Below, piece by piece: positions 12,701-23,191 of a stretch of DNA of 64,000 nt. The stretch spans positions 26,223,088 to 26,287,087 of the forward strand of contig NC_052615.1 in NCBI RefSeq assembly GCF_016545825.1, written 5' to 3'. Each line of letters opens with the position of its first letter. Position 1 is the first letter of the stretch. A program made the position numbers and the translations under genes. Below the pieces are notes generated by a model. The model ran no database searches. It was given only the letters and a program-made list of their open reading frames with translations, and was not told the origin of the DNA. The stretch is from Eucalyptus grandis (Eukaryota > Streptophyta > Magnoliopsida > Myrtales > Myrtaceae).

Positions 12701-15700
12701 CCCCCTTATTCCTCTCTCCCCAAATGAGCCAAAAAATGAGGAGAAGAATCATCTTAGTAATCCGCTCCTTTCTAGCACACAAACCGATTTTCCCTCTCCA
12801 TGCACAAAGTTGTGTTGCATTGAGCCAGAGGACACCTATTTCACTCCTAAATTTTCAAAAACCATGGTCCAAATCTTTCTCATCTAGCTACAATGCGAAA
12901 CTAAGTGATTCACACTCGACTCTACACTCTTGCACAAAAAACATCTATTAAAGTAACAATGAGTCCCCAGTCTGCTTCCCAAGCGAAAAAGGAAACTTCA
13001 AGGGAACATTGACCTTCCAACTAGATTTCCATGGAAGGAGCGTGCTCTGTTGGAATTGCATCTAAGAAAAGATGAGACCAAAGTAGTAGGATTTGACAGA
13101 AAAAGTTCCAGAGGCATGGCAATTCCACCTTAAGCTATCACCCTCTCATATCTAACGCTGCTTGATACAACAATTTGAGGCATTGGCGAGCGAATAACCG
13201 AAGCCCAAGAGCTCGGCTAAGGCACCGCTAACGGTGACTAAATAAATTTAAGAAAGCGTTGAGGTCCCAATCTTGAGCCCCATGGAAAAAGTTAATCTCC
13301 TCCACCATTTCTTCATTGTTAGTCTTCCAACATTAGTAAAAGGGAGGAGAACCTGGTGAGTTATGGGAATTTACAGCTTGAAGAGTGGCTAGAGATGTTA
13401 TATAGGAGTAGCTTCTCTTTGCATTAAAGGATAAAGACAGAATGAATCAAAAGAAATTCAAGAAAGTTAGACGGACCAGAATGAAAGTTAAAGATTCTCT
13501 ATTGTAGAAGGTGCTGTTAAGGAAAGACAGCAAGGTACATCTTAAGTGCCTAAACCCCACCCCCCTCTCAAGTACATATGCAAGTGATAAATGAGTTACA
13601 AGAGTGTAGGAGTTATTACCTTTATAGATGAATCAGGAGTGCTAGAATTGGAAATAAAAAAGCAGTCAGACTTGATATAAGGGTGGTTATGGATAAGATA
13701 GGCATCACATGCTGATCAGAATTTTCAGAGCGACGAGAATGCCGGAAGATGATCAATGAACAGGCATTAAGCTGATGAATAATGAAATTTTGGAGGAGGA
13801 GGAGGAGGAATTGAGCATATGTTGAGGTGATAAGAGTGTTTTGAAAGAAATTTGGTTTGATGCCGGTGAGACCAATTATGGATACTATCTTATTCGTAAA
13901 TAAAAGAAATCATGGACTGAAGGAGTCATAGATGAAAGATATTATTGTGTGAATTCACAAAACTGAAAGAAAAAAGTGAAGGAAAAGATGTGCACAAGCA
14001 AGTATCCAAACAATAAAAGACCTATGATGAAGCTGTGATTTCACCAAGGACATTTGGTGGGTCAAGAAATTACGATAGAAGTGAGCTTACTTACCTTTGT
14101 TCTCTTTCTTGGTTACGGATAAGCCAGCTTAAAGGTTTAAATTCGAAGCCTTACCTCCCATGTCCCAGCAATAAGTATAATGACAAGATCACTAGACACA
14201 TTCAATATTTTGTTACCCAGCACAAAGATTTCACAATGAGATAAGCTTTAATGAGTGAGACAGAGACAGAAGTAAGTGGAACTTTGGGGAACTAAAAGTT
14301 TTCATCGAAGTAGATAAAACAAGGGGAAAAAACATTGTATATTTGGAATTTTTGTATCAAATTACACCCAAAAAAAAAAAAAAAAAAAAAAAAACAAAAG
14401 CATTTAGTATGAGATGTATATTCAGTGAGAGGAATATTATAAATTAATGACCTGCGAGGACAGGTAGAGAAAAGAAGTATCACAAAGCAAGCTGCTCAAG
14501 TATCTTGGGTCTAATTTACAAAGAGAATGAGGAATTAATGAAAAATTCAAGTACGAGATATTAGTGAGGCATGAAATATAGAAATGCATTCTGCATCTTC
14601 TTTGTGACCAAAGTATGCTGCTTAAGCTCAGGAGAGATGTTGGACTGCTTATGTTTTATGGGAGAGAATTTTTTCTGCAACATGTGCAAAATATGATTTT
14701 GAGGAGATTAATGCTCAATCTATGTGCAAGAACTGAAGAAGAAAGAATTAAAATATGAATTTATTGAGAAAATTGGTATGGCTATACTATGGATAAAACG
14801 AAAGACCTATTTAAGGTGATTTGAACACTTGAAAGTTTGAAATATTGATATCAAGAAGCTTTCTAAGAAGATGTGATGTGATAATTGACACACATGCTAA
14901 AAAGGGTAAAAGAGCCCATAAATTTATATTGATTATGAAATTCCATATTGTCCACAATGCAAAATTCCATTCTTTCACATTAATAGATTCATATTACGGT
15001 TTTTATGGTAATTAAGCTTCACCCAGTATCACCCCCAAACAGAAAATTTCCTATTTCTCTATTTTCTATTTAGCTTACACGCCTACTCCTGCACTTTTTT
15101 CCACATTTACTCATTTATTCTCAAGTACATATAGCTTCCAAGCATTAATCTCATACAAAAACCAATTGTTTGCAGTTCAACATAATTCCTCATCATAAAA
15201 GAACATATCATGTACTTTTATTTTTGTTTGTTTGAGAGTATTCATGCTATTTTCTTCATGCACCTGCTTCATGTGTTCTCAAAACTTATGCATATCATAA
15301 AATTGCTGTCTAAGGAATGGCCACAAAGTACAGGGGCTTCCATCTAGGAAAAGTTCCACACATGACAAGACAAAAACTGAGTCATTCAATTTATACAAAA
15401 ACAGATTAATAAATTACCTGACACCTTCATGGGGAGATCTTGTCAGTTGAACTAGTGCTTCAAGAGCACCCACCTCTTGCCCTACTGCTGCATTATTACC
15501 ATTACTATCTCCATGAGCAGCTAAATTAGCCAAGGCCCGAGCAGCCTGTAAAGTTTGACGCCATTCAATTGAAAAACGTGTCAGTACTATCACCCTTAAC
15601 CAAGAGGAAGAAGTCAGCATTATGTTTCTAGCATCATAAGAGATCAGTGGTACGTTATCAGAAGATCAAGATATACAGTGAATGCTAAAGGCAAATAGTA

Positions 15701-18289
15701 ATGAGAGTACTACCAACACACATATCATGAACAAGAAGAATATTATTTATCAGCTCAATATTTATCAGCTCAATTCCTTCAGAAAACTACCCCCATGATT
15801 GATGATATGACCATTATACAAGATTAATTCCAGCTCTTCACTCTTCATCCTTAAAAACCTGAAGAGTGCACTTGTTTGGCTAAAAAAATTTTCCTCATTT
15901 CAGATGCCGGAAGTAGGCATCCTGTCAGTAAAATGCTCCATATTGTGAAAACTGTTAACCTGTAAACTATTTTTAAGTTATGATTTCTTTGTATGGAACC
16001 TGTTTCCCCAGAGAAAAGAGTTATTTACTTGAAAATTGAAAAAAATGCACCAGATGAAATGACACAAGGCTGCTTAGTAATGGATGATAGTTATGGCAAT
16101 TTTAGATAAAGCTGCCAGATATTTTGGTGCTTATTGATCTGTTATTTCACACCACTCTGGTGATATTTTAATCTGAATAGAATGAAGCACAGCACCTGCT
16201 CCTGAACACCCTCAAACTTGCAGTTGCGAGCAAGCATAACTAAAGCATGCACTCCACCAGCCAGTGCGACTTCCATGCTACACTTGTCGTCAGCTGCCAA
16301 ATTTGCCAGAGCACCAGCTGCACGTTCCTGAAGACAAGTGAAGGACCAATCCGCTAGTAAATCATCCTAAATCATTGATTTAGAAACAAATGATAAAAGA
16401 GAAATTGCTTGCAGCTTGAACCGATGTAAAATGGGAAAATTTGTACCAAAACACCATCACCACCAGAGGACCACTTGAATATAAGATCAACTAGAGCTTT
16501 TACTCCACCAGCCTCAGCAATAGCACCCTGACAAGAAACCATTATCAATATCAAAACAAAACACAATATCCTGCAAAAGTGATAAGCAAGCAACAACAAC
16601 AATACCTTATGCTCTTCTCCAACAGAAAGATTCCATAAACCTCCAGCTGCCTCTTCAGCAACCAGCCTGTTCATTGACCTCGCCAAACTGGCAAGAATAT
16701 CGATTCCACCTTCTTCTGCAACAGCTTTTGCAACATTGACATTCACAGACAAATTTGCTATAGCCTGAAACATACCAAGAGGTCAACACATCAGACATTA
16801 AGTTCTCAATACATGTCATTTCTATGTGTTCCAAAAATACTATAATTATGAAAAGAGAGTTTTACGAAATCAATCAGGTTTCCCACAAAAAGGAAGGCGA
16901 AAATTTAATCGGATAGCTCCAAGTACCAGAAAAACCTTACCTTTGCAGCCTCTGATTGTAGCCCTTCCCGCCAAGATTTAGCAAGGTCTAGGAGGAGGCG
17001 TATGCCTCCATCTCGCATGACTGCTTCAGCTCTTCCTCGATCAATGCTAGCATGTTCATCATCAATGACAACAAAAGTTGCAAGTCCAGTTGCTGCTCTC
17101 TCTTGCACATCTTCTTGAGAGCTCTGCATCAAGATGAGCAATAATGGAGCTCCTTGCTTCAACCAGAAATCATCTAAACCCTGTGGATTGTTCTCTGCAC
17201 TTCGTAGAAGCGAATGTGATAGAATCCACTCAAACCAACTCATCATCTCATCCATGCACTTATGAGTTTTCTTTGAGTTTCTCCAGTCCAAAAATACTGT
17301 CTTCCCTTTGCTCGTGATATCGACAAATAAAGAAGCTATCCCTTCAAAGATATCCGTAAAATGAGCGAGTAATGATTTTCCTTTAATCTTGGGCACAATA
17401 AAATTGACATCTCCCTCTAGAACAGGACAATTCAAGGCACACAGAACTTTTAAGCTTAGGGATAAGTTCAACAATCTTGAAACAGCTGCCGGACCAACAT
17501 CAGTTCGAGAAACATCCAGCCCAACTAAGTTAGGTAGCTTATGCCAAACATGTGAAACCACACCCCACTTTAAATTTGATGTCCCGGCAACTGAGAGAAA
17601 TCTAAGAGATGCCACATTTCCCAGTGCCAACTCATCAACTTTCAGACAATCCAAGAACCCAACATCAATCAAATATGGACAATGTTTTCCCAGAGCATTA
17701 ATGGCATCACCTTGCACATCCCTAATTCCTGAAAGCCGAAGTTTAGTCAACTTAGGGCAGCAGAAAGCTATCTGTTTGATAGCATCACTAGTGATCCTCT
17801 CGCAGAAGTCAGGGCCAAGTTGAAGGCACTCGAGCAACTCATGTCTCGCAGCAATTACAGATAGAGTTGCATCAGTTATTTTCCTGCAGTAATCACCACT
17901 TATTTCTCTTAAGTTCCTAGCTTGGAGAAAAATTATTGCATCAGCCGACTCAGCCCTCGAAATCTGAGCTTCTGCAGATTCCTGCATCTAGAAGCGAGTG
18001 AACTTGCCATCGCCAAATCGCACTTGTGCGCTCGAAGATCCAATGAGTTCCACAAACAAGAAGATGCGCTCAAGCATCTCCATGTCTTACAACTCGATGC
18101 CAAGCTCGCCCTGTCACGATAATTCAGACAGGAAAACAGCTGAATCACTGTGTCATCGGGCAAGCAAGTCCAATCCACATCCCCATTTCGCTCCGAAGTT
18201 GAAACTTCCTCCTCAAATTCAGTATAGCTATGCGCGACCACCTTCTCCTTTCCCTTCCTGGAAACCTTCCGCCGCAGCCTACGACTCAT
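6741..18289 (-). CDS. ARABIDILLO: ARABIDILLO-type F-box/LRR/armadillo-repeat protein, 12 exons, one frameshift
   Basis: Coding exons on the minus strand, 5' to 3': 18289-16941, 16764-16606, 16527-16447, 16327-16196, 15545-15418, 11473-11386, 10670-10576, 8848-8785, 8533-8358, 7794-7573, 7160-7079, 6923-6741. All eleven introns are GT-AG with matching phase. The product (about 919 residues if the lost base is counted; the Arabidopsis proteins are close to 930) starts MSRRLRRKVSRK, a basic likely nuclear signal. It has an F-box near residues 40-85 (LPDDTVIQLFSCL), leucine-rich repeats (ITDATLSVIAARHE, FCERITSDAIKQIAFCCPKL), then some ten armadillo repeats with the recurring AAGALWNL/GGVxAL pattern. 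It ends SSKGL. Known members are nuclear F-box proteins that promote lateral root growth. Exon 1 has one base missing at 17954-17956 (GGG where the family frame needs GGGG), which would stop translation after about 118 residues. Start chosen for the MSRR N-terminus; an in-frame TTG lies four codons upstream. Confidence 0.92.
8849..10575 (-). other. ARABIDILLO intron with possible LTR-like insert
   Basis: 1.7-kb intron. Around 9170-9340 is a TATA-like stretch (GGATATAAATATAC) followed by a pyrimidine-rich TTCCTCTC tract, a layout seen in Copia LTR promoters, but no ends or target duplication were found. A CA/CG/TA microsatellite lies at 9480-9505. No coding sequence was recognised. Confidence 0.3.
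11474..15417 (-). other. Longest ARABIDILLO intron (3.9 kb), transposon-expanded
   Basis: Much larger than the other introns. It includes the LINE remnant at 12620-13350 and a long poly-A tract at 14370-14392. The remainder (13350-15417) is AT-rich with no recognised element or exon. Confidence 0.6.
12620..13350 (-). mobile_element. L1-type LINE fragment, reverse-transcriptase zinc-binding end
   Basis: Minus-strand frames, interrupted by stops, show the landmarks of the zf-RVT region at the C-terminus of plant LINE ORF2. In order: QDWDLNAFLNLF near 13275; GTFSVKSYY near 13095; PWKSSWKVNVPLKFPF near 13000; a CRVECESL block (cysteine pair, then ES) near 12910; and the closing FWLIWGERNKGAF near 12720. 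The reverse transcriptase and endonuclease parts were not found. The element is 5'-truncated or decayed and lies in sense with the host gene. A poly-A end was not identified. Confidence 0.6.
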
Positions 18290-18760
18290 GTTTTTGATCA
18301 AACAGAGGAAAAACCCAAGCTCCCACTAATTCTCAACCTCAAATATACAATCCATCATCTAAAAAAAATTATAAACACCAGCAAAGCCAATACTTGAACT
18401 CACGACGCACAAAGCGATCGAGCAAACTCGCCTCTCGAAACCCAATTGCCCAAGACCCATAAGCAACCTATTCAAGCAGCATTACCAATAACCCAAAACC
18501 CTTTTGGCATAAGAAAACCCTCAACAAAGAACCCAAGCATGAATCGGAGTTTTGATTGTCGCCCGTAGAGAGAGAGAAATGATGCACACCGCACGAGAAT
18601 CAGAAATCAACAGAAGCGCCCACTCACAACCAGATGAACCCAGAATCCGCTCAGATGCGCTGCGAGGAGGGTCTCGAATTCAGATAAGAGAGCAGCGTGA
18701 GAATTCAGGTTTTCCGAAATGCATGAGTTGGAGACGGAAGCAAGCCCTCAATGCCTTTTG
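18290..18760 (-). other. Putative 5' untranslated leader of ARABIDILLO
   Basis: Lies between the likely TATA box at 18761-18770 and the chosen start. Open frames on the plus strand here have no family resemblance. A leader intron is possible but was not modelled. Confidence 0.35.
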
Positions 18761-18770
18761 GTTTTATATA
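18761..18770 (-). promoter_or_regulatory. Likely TATA box of ARABIDILLO
   Basis: Minus strand reads ACATATATAAAAC immediately after a GAGAGAGAG run. It is about 470 bp upstream of the ATG, which leaves room for a leader. It is the best TATA match in the upstream region; no transcript data support it. Confidence 0.4.
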
Positions 18771-19144
18771 TGTACCTCTCTCTCTCCCCGTTTGGCCGTG
18801 CGCTCGAACAAAAAATTACATGGATTAAAAAAGAGTCACCCTCCCATTTTGCTAAATTGCCAAATGGTAAAAAACAAGAGGGGAAATTGCAGTGTGAAAA
18901 TTTGCAAAAATTGGATATTTGTTTTTTTTATTAAGAATGATATAAAGCTTCTTTAGTTTTTTAGCACAATTTTTGCAATGCCCAACATTCTTATTAAGGC
19001 TATTTGAATACTAGACAAAGTTTTGGATTTAACTGATGCATGGTATTTCTAGGATTTTCTTGGCCTTCAAATAGTCAATTCTTTGTACCGTGCTCTTAAA
19101 TTGTTAAGAATGAATAATCGCAATTTGCAATCAATGTACATTCC

Positions 19145-19500
19145 CAAGTTGGCTTTTCAATTGATCGTACATGGATTTCGTTGCCATGTTTGCCACAATT
19201 ATTTTTTAACAGAAATTTGATAAGTGACTTAATCGAGTCAATCTTCCTCTTCAATATCGTATAGTGCTTGATTAGGGAAAACTTGTAATGTCTCGAGGTA
19301 GGTCCTTGAATTATCAAAAAGATATGGGCACTTCGCATCAATGGATATGCCAAAGTCAGATTTTAATTTATCGTACATGGTTTTTGTTGCCATGAAGGCC
19401 ACGATTATTGTCTAACGGAAATTTAATAAATGATCTCTTGATTGAGTTGATTGTCCTCTTCAAAAGTGCATGACGTTTAATCATGTAGAACTTAGTAACA
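19145..19500. repeat. Diverged ~207-bp direct repeat pair
   Basis: A block beginning near 19150 (ATCGTACATGG, GTTGCCATG, GAAATTT.ATAA, CCTCTTCAA) recurs near 19357 in the same order and spacing. Similarity is partial, so it is old. The area has no gene; it may be part of an unclassified transposon. Confidence 0.5.
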
Positions 19501-20362
19501 GTAGGAAAATATTTCAACACTTTGAGCTAGTAAATAATTGGCCCACAAAATTGTATTTTCGTATACAGTTTCGTATATTTTCTTGGCTTTTTCAAAGTAC
19601 GCAATTAGAGTTTCTATAAATACTCTTGTTTTTTAATAAATCTTGTAAAAAAGCTACTAAGTAATTCCTTATGACTTTTACGGTCATTTTGTGAAAACAA
19701 TTTAGATAACTCGGTGCTTTCTAACCATGATGGAAGTTTGACCCTTCACTTCAAAACAAGACCTTGATCACATGCCCATTAACTTGTCTATAGAAAACCT
19801 CATTAATTAAAGTGAAATTTAAAAAGAACTCCATTAGGTAAATTAAGTGGTTAAGAACAGATCTTGTTCATGGACTTCGCGTATGATAATAAATTAGTAT
19901 CATATTTAGGCACTTACCCAGATTAGATTTATTTATTACAAAACTCATGAGATCAGCGAGGTTATTAGATGTGCTTTCAGTCCATTTATGGTTGAGATTC
20001 ACATCCTTTAGAGATAAATAAATGGCAGCAAGTGATGGAATTAGGTAGCTTCCCAATATACTTCCCAATTTTCCAATTTAGTCAACATATTCTACATTTA
20101 TGGAAGATTTGAACAATCCAGCGTATATTCACTAAACTTACTTTGTATAAGCCTCACAAAGGGCTACTGACAATTAAATTTATAGATAATTGTTTTGTGG
20201 GATGAAAGATCATTGAGGTGTTCTATATTTTGTAAGGATGGCTCTGATTCCGTGTCTTAAATGGCTCCATCAGACATCCTTTCAAGTTTAATTGACCATA
20301 ATGCCCATGAAAAAGATGTATTTTCTCTTAAAGCCCTTTTCCTCTCTATTGACTATTAAAAG

Positions 20363-21454
20363 TAGGGGTGAGCAGCGGTCAGGGCCGACCCTGGATCGGA
20401 CCACTCGAACCGGCCCAACCTCGCGTCTTGGTCCAGGTTCCCATGACGGCTGGGTCGGCTGGTTACGAAATTCCAACATCAACACCGTGCGGAGTTGGTC
20501 ATCTCGGCCCTAAGAAGTTTTAGGTCCAACCTGGACCAACCCCGTATATTATATTATATTATTTATAAGTCTTTTATATATTCAAACCTAAGTAAAATGT
20601 CTATTATATTATATTATATTATATTATATTATATTATATTTAGATGTTCTATCAATAGCACTAATAGTAATTTCAATTTAAAACTTTTGTTAAGTATTAA
20701 TTATGTGTCATTTGTTTTGTTTTCAAGTGTTTAGAAGTTCAAGTGAATTAACAAGATGTGAAGTTATATATTTATGATTTATATTAAGTATTTTGAACTT
20801 TTTATGATTTAATTGTATTTTACTAATGAATTTCAGCTACATATTACTTTTCAATTTGTGTTAAATGGTAGAAGTTTTTGAAGAGTGGAGTAGTACTGCA
20901 GTTGCTACGGTGATTTGCTAGTCAAGTGGTGTGAAGCTCATTTTTTGGTTGAGTGGACTCTATATGATCAAATGCTAGTCAAGTGGTGCGAAGCTCATTT
21001 TTTGGTTGAGTGGACTCTACATGATCGAAAAACGCTTTTGCATATGGTGTTATAAATATTAAAGATAAATTATTATAAAGACTTTCCATCTTGTCCCATA
21101 TTTCGATGAGCGGTTAGCAGATACGGAATTTCTATTATTGTGTCATCTTAAATTTGCTAAATAGGTATTGGTATTTTATAGTTTAGTTGCACAATGCCGT
21201 ATTGTTGATGGATGTGTAATTTGAATTTGTAGGTTTGCTTTTTTAGGAAGTATAAAAAATAAGACGAAAAAAATTATCGATCGGTCCCGGGTTAACCCTG
21301 GAACCGGACCGAACCCATTGGGTCGGTCCGGTCCTTGGTCCGTGCTCAATAGGGTTGGTCCTCGGTCCTAAAAAAATTGAGGACCGACACACTGTACGGG
21401 TTGGTCCTAGGGTTAGGGGGTGGCCCGGACCAACCCGGACCATGCTCACCCCTA
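20363..21454. mobile_element. Non-autonomous hAT-type element with perfect 8-bp target duplication
   Basis: 1,092-bp element with inverted ends TAGGGGTGAGCA and TGCTCACCCCTA. Both sides are flanked by ATTAAAAG (20355-20362 and 21455-21462), exactly 8 bp as expected for hAT. The subterminal regions are rich in GGTCC/GGACC motifs on both sides (20375-20450 and 21280-21440), possible transposase-binding repeats. The interior is AT-rich, with a TATAT microsatellite near 20560-20640 and a tandem ~60-bp duplication near 20915-21025. No transposase coding is visible. Confidence 0.85.
20905..21028. repeat. Tandem ~60-bp duplication inside the hAT element
   Basis: The phrase GCTAGTCAAGTGGTG.GAAG followed by CTCATTTTTTGGTTGAGTGG and ACTCTA.ATGATC occurs twice back to back with only a few differences, so this duplication is younger than the surrounding element. 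Confidence 0.75.
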
Positions 21455-21599
21455 ATTAAAAGCACATTCGAATAATAAAGCTCCAAGCACATTATAGTAA
21501 CCTAAATTATAGGCCCTCACCTCCTTCAGACTTCCATGGAGCAGCCAAAGTAAAAGCAATACTCTAATTCAATTTGGACTTTATTGTTCCTGAAAAATT

Positions 21600-22585
21600 C
21601 TAGGTCAAGGATCATCATATATTCTTTCAATTTTGCCAACCAAAGAAATTAAGCTCTTTGTCTAAAGAAATTCAAATTATGTCTTGAATTTGAGTTTGTA
21701 AAGAAACCCAATCCAAATAAGTTTCCTAATTTCAGTAGATTTACTAATTTGAATAGGTTTACTAAAAGAGGTTCATATTTTGGGTTGTAAATATATACAT
21801 AAAGTATGAGAGGCGAGTGTTAGCTTTTACCCATTTTCTATAATGGAATCTTATATTGTTCTCCTGTTAAGCAGGTTCCTCTAACCAAATTACACAAATC
21901 AGGCCTTCGATTTATTTACTTGTTCTCCTAATTTTATTGTTCAACCAACTTTTTTCCTTGCAATAATTTGTATTAGAGCCTAATTCGATTAATTCAAAGT
22001 GCATGGATGGCATTACAAAATGGAAAAGCAAGAATTAATAAATTTGATGGGAAAATTTTGGTTTTTAAAAGATGCATATGCTCAAGGCTCTAGGCTGAGT
22101 AGCAAGAGCAACTTTTAATTTATTATGAGCCCAAACGATTGATAATTATTGTACTAGAAGAATCTACACTAACTCTTGTATGGGAAGAAGCTAAGGCCAA
22201 TGACACAACCTCATAAGGATTTGCTGGATAGATAGATGATTGGTGTTATAGAACGGATTTTGACTCATAATGTCCTGTTTAACATTGTGAAAGAGAACAC
22301 CAGTACATGACTAATAAATATCCCATAAAACATGTATAGGAAGCCCTCCACAATCAATAATGTCTAATTGATATGACATTTTTTTTTTACTTAAAGATTG
22401 GCAAATGTGTGTCAGTTGCTAAGCATTTCAATAAGTTCAATGTGGTCATTAATCAATTAAATATGAATGAGATTGACTTTGATAATAAGGTACATATTTT
22501 GATTTTATTATCCTTATTGTCCGTTAGTTTGAATGTTATATTTACACCATTAGTATTTCTCTTGGTCAAAAAGCTTACCATTTAA
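21600..22585 (+). mobile_element. Copia LTR retrotransposon stub (LTR, primer-binding site, partial gag)
   Basis: Near 21970 a diverged primer-binding site TTGTATTAGAGCC (standard plant form TGGTATCAGAGCC, initiator Met-tRNA) follows a sequence with LTR promoter and leader character (AAATATATACATAAAG near 21790). Downstream are decayed gag frames. The last, 22373-22585, reads KCVSVAKHFNKFNVVINQL and FDNKVHILILLSLL, the pattern of the UBN2/Copia gag domain. Multiple stops interrupt gag, and the sequence breaks off at 22585 where the next TIR element starts. The outer LTR start was not defined. Confidence 0.6.
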
Positions 22586-22586
22586 T

Positions 22587-23191
22587 GGAAGAATTACAAA
22601 AAAAGTCATAAACCTATTGCAAGTATATCAATTCAATTCCAAACCTTTTGATTTAGTCAATTTAGTTATAAACATTTTGACAAATTGCCAATTCAATTCA
22701 TCTAGTCTATTTTGGCTAGAAATTGGTTTATTTTTATAATTTGTACAAATTGTTTATTAATTTCTCTAGCCTTGCCAAATTCAACGAGAGTGGGTCTTGC
22801 CTAACTAGCCTCTGGCGAGGTCAACCTCGCCCAATGACGGCGAAGCAAACCTCATCAGCCTAGCCCTAGCAAGGTCGACCTCGCCTAGCAACGACAAGTT
22901 GTCGGCAACCTCGCTTAGCCCTCATATGGCATGATGAAAAAGAAAATAACAAGGAAAAAAAGAAGAGAAAACAAGAATAAAAAAATTCATTAACCTTTTT
23001 AAAAAATCATAAAAATTGTTTATATCAGTGACGATGGTGCCACGTAAAATGATTGACCTCTATGTCATTAATTTCCGACCAAAATCAGCTGATGGACTTG
23101 ATTGGTGAATTGTCAAAATGTTTATTATTAAATTGGTCAAATTAAAAAGTTCATGACTGAAATAAGTTTTGGATTTTTTGGTAATTTCTCC
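22587..23191. mobile_element. TIR element, ~600 bp
   Basis: The left arm (GGAAGAATTACAAAAAAAGTC) and the reverse complement of the right arm (GGAGAAATTACCAAAAAATCC) are inverted repeats, followed by further mirrored phrases (AATTGGTCAAATT / TTTAGTCAATTTAG). A GC-rich centre (22760-22925) repeats GGTCAACCTCGCC-like motifs. No coding sequence; target duplication unclear. A related left arm occurs at 54450. Confidence 0.55.

Noticed and set aside
17389..17823. 144-codon plus-strand ORF
   Set aside because: Antisense shadow of ARABIDILLO exon 1.
18552..18956. 134-codon plus-strand ORF
   Set aside because: Overlaps the ARABIDILLO leader/promoter, arginine/serine-rich, no family pattern.
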